This document shows, in pieces, positions 1-9,968 of a DNA stretch of 64,000 bases. Both the position numbers and the translations under genes were made by a program. The stretch is from positions 19,145,320-19,209,319 of the forward strand of contig CM046876.1 of the NCBI GenBank assembly GCA_025667525.1, in the 5' to 3' direction. Numbering within the stretch: position 1 is the first letter of the stretch; each line of letters opens with the position of its first letter. This DNA comes from Glebionis coronaria. Taxonomy: Eukaryota > Streptophyta > Magnoliopsida > Asterales > Asteraceae. The notes under the pieces were generated by a model, which was not told the DNA's origin, did no database searches, and worked only from the letters and a program-made list of their open reading frames with translations.

Positions 1-1994
1 GCCAGATCGCTGATGCTCGATCTTAACCTGCTGGCAGGTAAGACATTTGGAGACGTAAGTCGCAACATCCTGTTTCATACCACTCCACCAAAAGTATTGC
101 TTGATGTCATGGTACATCTTGGTTGAACCAGGATGAATAGAGAATGGGGAGCTATGAGCCTCAGCTAACAATGCTTCCCAGAGTTCTTGATCATCAGGAA
201 CAAAAAGTCTCGTGCCCTGCCATAAGATACCATCTGCGTCTACCCGAAATTCTGTCAGCTTCTCCAAATTCTGAATTATCGCCCAGATTTCACCATCATC
301 TTTCTGAGCTTGCTTGATCGTAGAGAGTAACTTGGGTTCCACTCTAAGATTATCCCAGTAACCGTGCTGTCCACGTACCATGATCTCTATGTCTAGTCGC
401 TCCAAGTCTCTTATAATTTCCTCCTCAATTTTAATGTTGTTTATCATTCCGGACTTTCTGCTAAGTGCATATGCCACTACATTCGCCTTGCTGGGATGAT
501 ACTGCAGATTAATGTCATAATCCTTCAACAGCTCTAACCATCTCCTCTGTCTCATGTTCAATTCACGTTGAGTGAAGATATACTTCAAGCTCTTGTGGTC
601 CGTGAAAATGTCACATGATTCTCCATACAAGTAGTGCTTCCATATCTTCAAAGCGAACACAACTGCTGCAAGTTCCAAGTCATGCGTAGGGTAATTTTCC
701 TCATAAGGCTTAAGCTGTCGTGAAGCGTACGCGATCACTTTCCCATGTTGCATGAGAACACAGCCAAGTCCCTTCCCCAATGCATCACTATAGATCTGAA
801 ATCCACCTGTACCAGATGGGAGAGTAAGAATCGGTGCAGATACTAACTTCTGCTTTAGGTCTTCAAAGCTCTTATCTCTTTCTTCAGTCCAGACGAATTT
901 CTCCCCTTTCTGCATCAGTTTGGTCAATGGTAGTGCTAAACAGGAAAAGTTCTCCACGAACCTACGGTAGTAACCAGCTAAGCCTAGGAAACTGCAAACT
1001 TCAGTCGCTGATGTCGGTCTTGGCCACTTGGTAATAGCCTCAACCTTTGCTGCATCCATCGTGATTCCTGCTGCTGATACAATGTGACCTAAGAATTCCA
1101 CCTTGTCTAACCAGAACTCACACTTGGAGAATTTAGCATACAGGTGCTTCTGGCGAAGAATCTGTAATATTGTACGAAGATGGTCTTCGTGTTCCTCCTT
1201 GGACTTAGAGAATATTAGGATGTCGTCAATGAAGACAATGACGAACTTGTCCAGAAATTCATGGAAAATTCTGCTCATCAAATCCATGAACAGTGCTGGA
1301 GCATTGGTAAGGCCAAATGGCATGACCACAAATTCGTAATGGCCATAACATGTACGGAAAGTAGTCTTGGCAATGTCCTGCTCTTTAACCCGTAGCTGAT
1401 GATAGCCTGACCTTAGAACAATCTTGGAGAAATGTTTGGCCCCTTGGAGTTGGTCAAACAAATCGTTTATGCGTGGTAGTGGATACCTCTTCCTGATGGT
1501 GATCTTGTTGAGCTCGCGATAATCTATGCAAAGTCACATACTACCGCCCTTCTTCTTAACGAATAAGACCGGTGCGCCCCATGGAGATGCGCTCGGTCGA
1601 ATAAAGCCTCGTTCCAGAAGTTCTTGCGATTGATCCTTCAGCTCCTTCAACTCTATGGGAGCCATGCAATAATGAGCCTTGGAAATCGGTTCTTCTCCTG
1701 GGATGAGCTCGATATTAAATTCTACTTCTCGTGCAGGTGGTATGCCCGGAAGTTCTTCTGGAAATACATCTGTAAATTCTGTCACTATCGGTTGATTCTG
1801 AATTGATGGGAATTCAGCATCCATGTCATGAACAGTATCTAGATAGCCCTCGCAACCATGTGAAAGTAATGCACGTGCTTGCAGGGTTGATATGATTTGT
1901 ACAGACCTTCCGGGTACGAACCCGTTGTGAATGTACTCTGGCGCATTAACATCACCGAAGATGACTCGATATGAATGGCAGTCTATGGTAGCAT
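1..1994 (-). pseudogene. Element A (Ty3/gypsy, Tekay-like): pol, RT-RNase H-integrase part, cut by window edge
   Basis: Read on the minus strand from 1994 to base 1 this is one frame broken only by a TGA at 1534-1536. Domains in order: the linker after protease, the RT entry (VFPEELPGIPP, then FIRPSASPWGAPVLFVKKK), the RT catalytic motif FIDDILIFS near 1210-1233, the RNase H motif TDHKSLKY near 583-606, and the start of the integrase zinc-finger region, where the window ends. This is the order of a Ty3/gypsy polyprotein, and the RT wording is closest to Tekay/Del chromoviruses. The TGA falls just after KKKGGSM, where the family has Arg, so a CGA to TGA change is likely. The gene continues in 5011-6720 beyond an inserted solo LTR. 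The protein would copy element RNA and integrate the cDNA; here it is dead. Confidence 0.93.
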
Positions 1995-2139
1995 TGTAAA
2001 ACCCGCATGCTTTTACCATGAATAGTACCCTTAAGATCGTACGTACTAGATTAAAACTTTCCTATTATAGCATGATTACGATTACGTGTTAGGATTTTAC
2101 GTATTACGTACGTGTTAAAACACGATAAGTATTTATTAC

Positions 2140-2365
2140 GCACGAACACGCAATAATTATTTGACAATAATTAATCACGAACATGCGATCATGAAATCAC
2201 GAACGTAGTTAAATCACGAACTATTATTAATTACATATATATATTTATTACGAGCGTAAATAAATATATTAGGTCACGGTAATTATTTAACGAGAACACA
2301 CAAAACGCGAACACAAATAAACACGAACAAACACGTAAAACACGAACACGAGACCACACTTATTA
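2140..2365 (+). repeat. CACGAAC-rich cluster in the LTR of element C
   Basis: The upstream part of the LTR repeats CACGAAC and close variants (CGCGAAC, CGAGAAC) about eight times in roughly 230 bp. The same cluster is present in the 3' LTR near 14315-14525; the truncated LTR at 7799 lacks it. Clustered short motifs in U3 are often transcription-factor sites in plant LTRs; that role is an inference here. Confidence 0.6.
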
Positions 2366-3615
2366 ATTAAACACGGAAAATGATCGGGTTACCCCATGTG
2401 GGCCCATATGCCACGAAATTAGGAGGAAATATGGGCCAAGCCCATCAAAATTTCACTAAAGGGGGGTTAAGGGGAAAAACACTACTCATTTTTTTTTACA
2501 GAAGATTTTAACAAAAACCCTAAAAGTTTTTTTCTCTCTTCCTTTGTTCCTCTTTTGGCCGCCACCCATAAAACACCATGGAGGGGTGTTTGTTTGATTT
2601 TGATCTTGGTTTTTGGTGCAAGTGTTCGTGTTTGTTCATCCTTAATCGATCCACGTATTCGGTATACCTTTTTAATCCTTTTTCTTTTGTTTTGGATTTA
2701 AAAATTAAATAAGAACATGATGTTTTTAAAAACTTAATTAAAAACATAGATCTAACATGTTTATGATTATGGGTAGATCAAAACAAGGGTTTTTAGGGGT
2801 GTTTGTCTAGCCGACGCCTAAACCGAACCCCTAAGGGGTCTCGGCTTGGCACATGGACCACCACCGAGACCTCAAGGTCCCGGTTTGGTGGTGTGGGTCC
2901 CACGGCAGCAGCAAACCAAAGGGAACCCCGAAGTGGTTCGGGGTACGGTGTCGATTTCATGTCCGGTTCATGGTTCTTAGTCTAGATCCGGTTCATGGTG
3001 TATGTTTAGTTTTTTTTATTTTTATGATCTTATGTTAATTAAATTAATAACATGACATGATTAATTTAATAACATGACTTAGGTTATCTTAATTATTAAT
3101 AATCATGAAATTATTAACCTAAGTATTTTCATATTTTAGACTTATAAATTAATTAATTATTTAAAAACCATGGTTATAATTAATTAATTAACTTAGGTTA
3201 TATTATTAATAAATAATAATACATGTTTTAACCTAAGTATTTAACTTTATTTAATTAAAAATATGTTATACTTTAATTAAATATTTTTTAATTAAATATT
3301 TTAACCTATAGTTTAATTTAATTACATGAAATAATTATTAAACTATACATTATATCATATGACTTAGAAAATAATCATGAAAACACTTAGGCTTATATAC
3401 TTAGCTTATTTAACCAGCTTATTTCTAACTATGGAAACTTCTATTTTTAGAAACTTATTTAAATAAGACAGCTAATCTATTTATGGAAACGTTCTATTTT
3501 TAGAAACTTATTTATTTCAGGCAGCTAATCTATTTATGGAAACTTATTTAAATAAGGCAGCAAATCTATTTATGGAAACTTTCTATTTTTAGAAACTTAT
3601 CTATTTTAAGCCGTA

Positions 3616-3785
3616 ATTCTATTTTTGGAATCTTTCTATTTTTGGAAACTTTCTATTTTTAGAAACTTTCTATTTGGAAACTTTCTATTTTTAGAAACTT
3701 TCTATTTTTGGTAACTTTCTATTTTTGGAAACTTTCTATTTTTGTAAACTTTCTATATTAGGAAACCTGCTATTTTTGGAAAGTT
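3616..3785 (+). repeat. 17-bp tandem array inside element C LTR (copy 1)
   Basis: About ten imperfect units of TTTTTGGAAACTTTCTA. The same array is at 8608-8745 and, longer, at 16847-17103, so copy number differs between the three LTR copies. A looser version of the unit, alternating TATGGAAAC and TTTAGAAAC, extends upstream to about 3430. Confidence 0.85.
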
Positions 3786-5552
3786 ACTTATTATTACACA
3801 GTAAGTATAATAACACATGAAATACCAGAAATACTTTTTAGAGTAAACATAATGTAAGATAAACACAATTTAAGGCTTAAAACAGTAAAACATGATAAGA
3901 ACATATAAAATAAGCTAAGACATGACATAAAAGCAGTTACGTATTTAGTAAGCAGATACTTATTCATGTATGTATTTATGTAGCACTAGTGATACGGAAG
4001 TAGGATTCCTCTCAGTTCATCTTCTTCGTTCACTGGACATAAGGTACGGATTCCCGTCCTTTCAGTATGGACATTCTTTCCTTATTAGGATTCCCGTTTG
4101 CAGCCAACTGTTTTCCCGTAGTATAAGTTATGTGTTCGATTGCTTATGTTTAATTAAGATTACCTATAGCCATATACATGCATGACCAGTTTCACCTAGT
4201 TATGGAGGTACCATAACCATAACATTAGAGGCACTGATGTTATGACTTCACCACGGCGGAGTGATTGCTCGTGGCGTCCCTTTAGCTTTTGGCCATTTAT
4301 ATTATATTTATCATGTGGGACGTATGGGTGCATCCTAGTTACATGTTTTCAGTCAGGATTTCATGGGGAATGTGGTGTGTGCCTTGCATCCTTCACAAGG
4401 AGCTGATCCCTCCTACCCAAAAACCAGTATATTAAATTAGAGGCAACCCCTCTAATTTGCATGATGAGGTCACCCCTCCAAGTATTCATGCACGGTGGAT
4501 TTTCATGACCTATATTGGCTAATGGTAAAATATGTTAAACAGTTTTCATAAGATAAACATAAGGATTTTCAAACTATAAAACCAGTTTTATGAACATGTT
4601 CCAGGTTTTCCAGGACTTATACAATTCCGCTGCTATTAAGTCTTTATTATGCTTAGTCATTCATACTATGTCTACATCCGTGCACTGAGCGTTTTACTCA
4701 GTCGTTACTTTCCTTTCCATGTCCCAAAACGGTAGGTACCCTAGGAAAGACTCGATCATTTGGAGGACGTGCATAGGATGGAAGCTGCTAGAGATTTCTT
4801 TTCCTTTTTTCCTTCATATACTTATGCTTGTTTAGTCTTTCATTCATTTCTTTTGCTTTATTATGTTTTGGGCTTATGTTTGGGAACCGATGTTTGATTC
4901 CGGTTATCCCTAAGGTCATGTAATGTTTTATACATTTATCCTTGTATGCTTTGAAGACACGCCATAATTGTGCGTGACATTCCATTATCAAAATGGGGTG
5001 CTACAAGCATGATGCTTGGATAGCGAATCCATGCCCAAAATCATGTCAAAATCATTCATGTCCAGCGGAAGTGCGTCAACAGGACGAATCTTGTCATCAA
5101 ACTCTAGGGGAAGGCTCTTGTACACATGGGTTACGTGTACATAGTCTCTTAAAGGCGTGGAAATATTCAGTATATTCTCTAGGGCATGGGGAGCATCCTA
5201 ACCTTCTTGGCATAAGCAGTAGAAATAACCGAGTGAGTAGCACCCGTATCAAAAAGAAGACATGCAGCTTGACCATACATATACAAGATTCCAGTGATGG
5301 TACCTGTAGACTTGTTGGCCTGATCGCGAGATGTCGTGTAAACGCGTCCACTAGTAGGAGGCGGCTTGATATCAGCATGTCCTGATGTGCCCTCCATCTC
5401 GCCCTTGCGGCAGTCCTTCATGCGATGGCCAGGAAGACCACACTTGAAGCATGCGTTGTTGTCACGACGACATGGCCCTGGGTGCCTACGGTTGCAGGTA
5501 GTGCAAAGAGGATGAGTATATCCTCCAGCAGGTGTCCTGACTGGCTGTGAGC

Positions 5553-5626
5553 CTGATAAGAACAATACACATGAGACATGATAATAGGTACAAAGGACAA
5601 TGTGGATAAATCGTAAGATGGAATAC
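5553..5626 (-). other. Intron-like segment 3 in gag of element A (copy 1)
   Basis: Minus-strand 74-bp segment, GTATTCC...TTCTTATCAG. Removal joins ...NRPAITG to GSQPVRTPAGG in frame, just ahead of the zinc knuckle. The donor is acceptable and the acceptor has a T-rich tract. The equivalent in copy 2 is 18869-18942. Confidence 0.68.
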
Positions 5627-5706
5627 CAGTGATAGCTGGACGGTTAGGCTGTGAACCTCTCTGGTTCTGGTCCCTCCCGTTACCATGATTCCTGGTAGAA
5701 GATTCT

Positions 5707-5768
5707 CTAATGTGTCAGAATTAAGAACTATAGCATGTAATCATAAGAAAATGAGTAAGTAAAAGGAC
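5707..5768 (-). other. Intron-like segment 2 in gag of element A (copy 1)
   Basis: Minus-strand 62-bp segment, GTCCTT...ACATTAG, with in-frame stops. Removal joins ...GHSNNS to RESSTRNHG in frame. The donor is weaker than that of segment 1 and the length is near the lower limit for plant introns. The equivalent in copy 2 is 19023-19084. Confidence 0.6.
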
Positions 5769-5918
5769 CTGCTGTTGTTGGAGTGTCCAGCGTTGTTACG
5801 GTAATTATCATTGCTGCCACGCATATCCGTAGCAGAACGGTCGTGAGTCTGACCTTTTCCCTTGGACTGAGTAGGCTGTTGCTGAGTAGCCGGCTGAGAC
5901 CGGTCCCCAGTCTTCTGA

Positions 5919-6040
5919 CTGGAAGATACAGTTTAAAAGAGATGTAAATATACTGAAAGGATACGGTTTGGTCACTGTTGAATACGAATATTTACCTCTT
6001 CTAGGGTCTCTCTACTTCCCCGAACTCTTCTCTTTCTTAC
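5919..6040 (-). other. Intron-like segment 1 in gag of element A (copy 1)
   Basis: Minus-strand segment beginning GTAAGA and ending ATCTTCCAG, 122 bp, with stops in the Gag frame. Joining its flanks turns ...KLEM CT/T CAG AAG into continuous coding. The donor is close to the plant consensus and the acceptor follows a pyrimidine-rich run. The equivalent in copy 2 is 19235-19356. Confidence 0.72.
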
Positions 6041-6720
6041 AGCATCTCCAGCTTACGTGTTGCATCGGCCACTTGTGCCACCGTGTTGAACGTAGCACAC
6101 ACCAGGTTGTTTGCGACCGATGAATGAAGAGCCCACCGGAAGTGGTGTGCTTGCTCTTCGGAAATACCTGCTGGTGCACCAAGAAAACCAGTCAAGCGAA
6201 GAAATCGCTGCATGAACTCGTTGCTATTCTGCCTAGCTCTCTGTCGGATTCCATGGTACTCTCTCTTCAGTTTGTCTTGCTCATCCTTGGGAAAGAACTG
6301 TCCCATCACCAAATCCCTGAACTGAGCCCAAGTCAAACCAGCCACCCAATTATCACCTCCCTCAGACTGCTTCAGTGCCTTCCACCATGATAGCACATCA
6401 CCTTCGAACCGGTAGCAGGCCAACCTCGACTTGAAGACGAGGTCACAGCCCATAGCATCGAAGATCTTCTCAATGTGAGCCAACAAGCTTTCAGCTTCAC
6501 TGGGGCTATCTTTTCTCTCGAAAGCTCGAGGGCGTAGCTTATTGAATCTCTCCAACCATGTGACAAATGTTGCTGGAGGAGGAGGAGGTACTGGGTGTTG
6601 CTGCTGATTGTTGGCAGCCTGCACCTCAGCCATGATTTCGTTCCTCAGCTGAGGAAGCATAGCTGGCATTGCAGCTTGGATTGCTGCATTGAGTTGTTCC
6701 TGCTCGCGTGTGAGAAACAT

Positions 6721-7163
6721 CTGACAGTATAACATAAAATACTTGATTAAACTGATCAAAGCATAAACTATATAGATGAAAAAAAAATTATACCAATAAA
6801 TCATGAGAAAAATTTTATGCAAGAAAATTACTACATGAATGCATGATGCAGTTTTATGAAAACTTTTGTATGCGCGAGAGTGAACGCCTATGGCCAGTTC
6901 ACTCAAAACAAAAGACATGGCGAGGGGACGCCAATGGGTCGGTCCCAAAGTTAAAAGTTTCGATAAAAGCACATGCGACTAAATAAGGCCAGTCCTGTAC
7001 CAACCATTACTTAGTCATAAACCTGCGACAATGACATATATACGTATGCATGAAAGTGATGAATGCATGAAAAACGACTGTCAGTTCTAGGAAGACCATA
7101 GTGACTACCCACTAATCACAGGTCGTGTTTTGAGAGCCTACACGTCGAAGCCTTGGCTCTGAT
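6721..7163 (-). other. Element A leader (copy 1)
   Basis: Non-coding leader between the primer-binding site and gag. Its distal end (minus strand) reads ATCAGAGCCAAGGCTTCGAC, which matches the PBS and following leader of element C at 9969-10020. Elements A and C are therefore related. The TGGT at the front of the PBS is missing because the copia LTR starts here. A CTGTCAG directly precedes the gag ATG and could be a leader splice acceptor; I could not place a donor. Confidence 0.7.
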
Positions 7164-7217
7164 TGTTGGGTCAAAAAGTTGATGTGGCAGAAACTCAAAA
7201 ACGAAGAAGACATTTGT

Positions 7218-7330
7218 CTAAGCGTTGTCAAGAGCAATCCAAGCGTTGACAAGAGCAAATCGGAGGTTGATGGCTCAAGTGTTGTCATGTGCAATATAAG
7301 CGTTGTCACATGCAATCCAAGCATTGACAG
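7218..7330 (+). repeat. U3 repeats of copia B LTR (AAGCGTTGTCA units)
   Basis: Five imperfect ~21-bp units, each starting AAGCGTTG, AAGTGTTG or AAGCATTG and followed by (T/A)CA, a short spacer and GCAAT in most. They lie about 130-240 bp upstream of the TATA box. The copy-2 array is at about 20537-20655. Repeats in this position are enhancer-like in other copia LTRs, but function here is an inference. Confidence 0.65.
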
Positions 7331-7461
7331 AAACGTAGACAAGAAGCCTTTGGAAGCATCTATTTAGATAAACATGCAGGATATATTTTGTATAAGTTTA
7401 TTTAAATAGAAGATTTACATGTTTATTCATTCTTGTCTCTTGTAAACCCTAATCCTTACAC

Positions 7462-7468
7462 TATAAAA
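7462..7468 (+). promoter_or_regulatory. TATA box of copia B LTR, copy 1
   Basis: CTATAAAAGG in the middle of the LTR, oriented towards the PBS at 7735. The copy-2 equivalent lies near 20786. Confidence 0.65.
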
Positions 7469-7732
7469 GGAACCAAGGGTATTAGGTAAATTCATATGTT
7501 CATTCACAATGTAAACCTAAAGCGTGTGTCGACTAGACGTGGGATTCAATGTATACACGTCTAGTGATTGTTGATTATTAATATAATTAGCAATCCATTT
7601 GTTTTTATTCATGTTCTTTGTGTCCAAACACCTTGTTAATGTGTCGTGTTCTAATTCCGCTTTGACTGTTTAATCATATGAACATGATGCATTCCTAGTA
7701 GCTAAAAGATCCGTGAATCTTAGGATTCCTCA

Positions 7733-7798
7733 ATTGGTATCAGAGCCTCGTGGCTCGTGATGCTGGACGTTTTTGTGTGCGTAGAAGTATTCAGAAGG
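7733..7798 (+). mobile_element. Element B PBS and truncated leader, copy 1
   Basis: Contains the PBS at 7735-7747 and leader ending TATTCAGAAGG, where sequence switches abruptly to the interior of the element C LTR. Compared with copy 2 (21055-21179), a block of about 60 bp after GATGCT is missing here. The switch point is the tandem-duplication junction. Confidence 0.85.
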
Positions 7799-9968
7799 GG
7801 TGTTTGTCTAGCCGACGCCTAAACCGAACCCCTAAGGGGTCTCGGCTTGGCACATGGACCACCACCGAGACCTCAAGGTCCCGGTTTGGTGGTGTGGGTC
7901 CCACGGCAGCAGCAAACCAAAGGGAACCCCGAAGTGGTTCGGGGTACGGTGTCGATTTCATGTCCGGTTCATGGTTCTTAGTCAAGATCCGGTTCATGGT
8001 GTATGTTTAGTTTTTTTTATTTTTATGATCTTATGTTAAAATTAAATTAATAACATGACATGATTAATTTAATAACATGACTTAGGTTATTTTAATTATT
8101 AATAATCATGAAATTATTAACCTAAGTATTTTCATATTTTAGACTTATAAATTAATTAATTATTTAAAAACCATGGTTATAATTAATTAATTAACATGAC
8201 TTAGGTTATATTATTAATAAATAATAATACATGTTTTAACCTAAGTATTTAACTTTATTTAATTAAAAATATGTTATACTTTAATTAAATATTTTAACCT
8301 ATAGTTTAATTTAATTACATGAAATAATTATTAAACTATACATTATATCATATGACTTAGAAAATAATCATGAAAACACTTAGGCTTATATACTTAGCTT
8401 ATTTAACCAGCTTATTTCTAATTATGGAAACTTCTATTTTTAGAAACTTATTTAAATAAGACAGCTAATCTATTTAGGGAAACGTTCTATTTTTATAAAC
8501 TTATTTATTTCAGGCAGCTAATCTATTTATGGAAACTTATTTAAATAAGGCAGCAAATCTATTTATGGAAACTTTCTATTTTTAGAAACTTATCTATTTT
8601 AAGCAGTAATTCTATTTTTGGAAACTTTCTATTTTTGGAAACTTTCTATTTTTGGAAACTTTCTATTTTTGGTAACTTTCTATTTTTGGAAACTTTCTAT
8701 TTTTGGAAACTTTCTATTTTAGGAAACCTGCTATTTTTGGAAAGTTACTTATTATTACACAGTAAGTATAATAACACATGAAATACCAGAAATACTTAAT
8801 CAGAGTAAACAGAATGTAAGATAAACACAATTTAAGGCTTAAAACAGTAAAACATGATAAGAACATATAAAATAAGCTAAGACATGACATAAAAGCAGTT
8901 ACGTATTTAGTAAGCAGATACTTATTCATGTATGTATTTATGTAGCACTAGTGATACGTAAGTAGGATTCCTCTCAGTTCATCTTCTTCGTTCACTGGAC
9001 ATAAGGTACGGATTCCCGTCCTTTTAGTATGGACATTCTTTCCTTATTAGGATTCCCCGTTTGCAGCCAACTGTTTTCCCGTAGTATAAGTTATGTGTTT
9101 GATTGCATATGTTTAATTAAGATTACATATAGCCATATACATGCATGACCAGTTTCACCTAGTTATGGAGGTACCATAACCATAACATTAGAGGCACTGA
9201 TGTTATGACTTCACCACGGCGGAGTGATTGCTCGTGGTGTCCCTTTAACTTTTGGCCATTTATATTATATTTATCATGTGGGGCGTATGGGTGCATCCTA
9301 GTTACATGTTTTCAGTCAGGATTTCATGGTGAATGTGGTGTGTGCCTTGCATCCTTCATAAGGAGCTGATCCCTCCTACCCAAAAACCAGTATATTAAAT
9401 TAGAGGCAGCCCCTCTAATTTGCATGATGAGGTCACCCCTCCAAGTATTCATGCAAGGTGGATTTTCATGACCTATATTGGCTAATGGTAAAATATGTTA
9501 AACATTTTTCATAAGATAAACATAAGGCTTTTCAAACTATAAAACCAGTTTTATGAACATGTTCCAGGTTTTCCAGGACTTATACAATTCCGCTGCTATT
9601 AAGTCTTTATTATGCTTAGTCATTCATACTATGTCTACATCCGTGCACTGAGCGTTTTGCTCAGCCGTTACTTTCCTTTCCATGTCCCAAAACGGCAGGT
9701 ACCCTAGGAAAGACTCGAGCATTTGGAGGACGTGCATAGGATGGAAGCTGCTAGAGATTTCTTTTCCTTTTTGCCTTCATATACTTATGCTTGTTTAGTC
9801 TTTCATTCATTTCTTTTGCTTTATTATGTTTTGGGCTTATGTGTGGGAACTGATGTTTGATTCCGGTTATCCCTATGGTCATGTAATGTTTTATACATTT
9901 ATCCTTGTATGCTTTGATGACACGCCATAATTGTGCGTGACATTCCATTATCAAAATGAGGTGTTACA
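7799..9968 (+). mobile_element. Element C 5' LTR, 5'-truncated
   Basis: Aligns with 2798-5005 of the solo LTR and ends GGTGTTACA at 9968, immediately before the element C PBS. The first ~800 bp of the LTR are missing because the duplication joined copia B leader to LTR interior. It contains its own 17-bp array (8608-8745). It has no target duplication on its left. Confidence 0.9.

Larger units (their letters stand above)
1990..5010 (+). mobile_element. Solo LTR of element C with 5-bp target duplication AGCAT
   Basis: The LTR runs 1995-5005 (3,011 bp), starts TGTAAAACCCGC and ends GGTGCTACA. It is flanked directly by AGCAT at 1990-1994 and 5006-5010. Removing LTR plus one AGCAT joins the two halves of element A in frame across its ...SKHHA/TIDCHS... 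stretch, so the insertion point is exact. Two more copies lie at 7799-9968 (5'-truncated) and 14168-18322. No internal region remains, as expected after LTR-LTR recombination. It contains CACGAAC-rich sequence at its 5' end and a 17-bp tandem array near 3616-3785. Several short ORFs inside it are not genes. Confidence 0.93.
5011..6720 (-). pseudogene. Element A, copy 1: gag and protease, apparently spliced
   Basis: Minus strand, start ATG at 6718-6720 (MFLTREQEQL). The first open segment is a retrotransposon Gag domain (FVTWLERFNKLRPRAFERKD, FRDLVMGQFFPKDEQ) that stops at 6037-6039 right after KLEML. Three GT-AG segments (5919-6040, 5707-5768, 5553-5626) interrupt what follows. With all three removed, one open frame runs from the Gag ATG through a Gln-rich linker to the zinc knuckle CFKCGLPGHRMKDC (CX2CX4HX4C) and the protease motif LFDTGATHSVIS. 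A 1-nt frameshift after ...VRMLPMP (near 5182) then breaks the protease; copy 2 shares it. Downstream the frame leads to ...ILGMDSLSKHHA at the C insertion site and continues at 1994. The start was chosen as the first Met of the Gag-like sequence; an in-frame ATG at 6972 is probably leader. Confidence 0.9.
7164..7732 (+). mobile_element. Element B (Ty1/copia-type) 5' LTR, copy 1
   Basis: 569-bp LTR, TGTTGGGTC...GATTCCTCA, followed two bases later by a perfect PBS TGGTATCAGAGCC (7735-7747, initiator-Met tRNA type). TATAAAA at 7462-7468 points the same way as the PBS, so the element lies on the plus strand. A nearly identical LTR is at 20481-21054. The U3 part holds five ~21-bp units beginning AAGCGTTG (7218-7330). 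No 3' LTR or pol of this element is present in the window. Confidence 0.85.

Noticed and set aside
2803..3038. Short conserved frames in the element C LTR (also at 7750 and 14975)
   Set aside because: Conserved only because the LTR itself is repeated; overlapping frames on both strands and no known domain.
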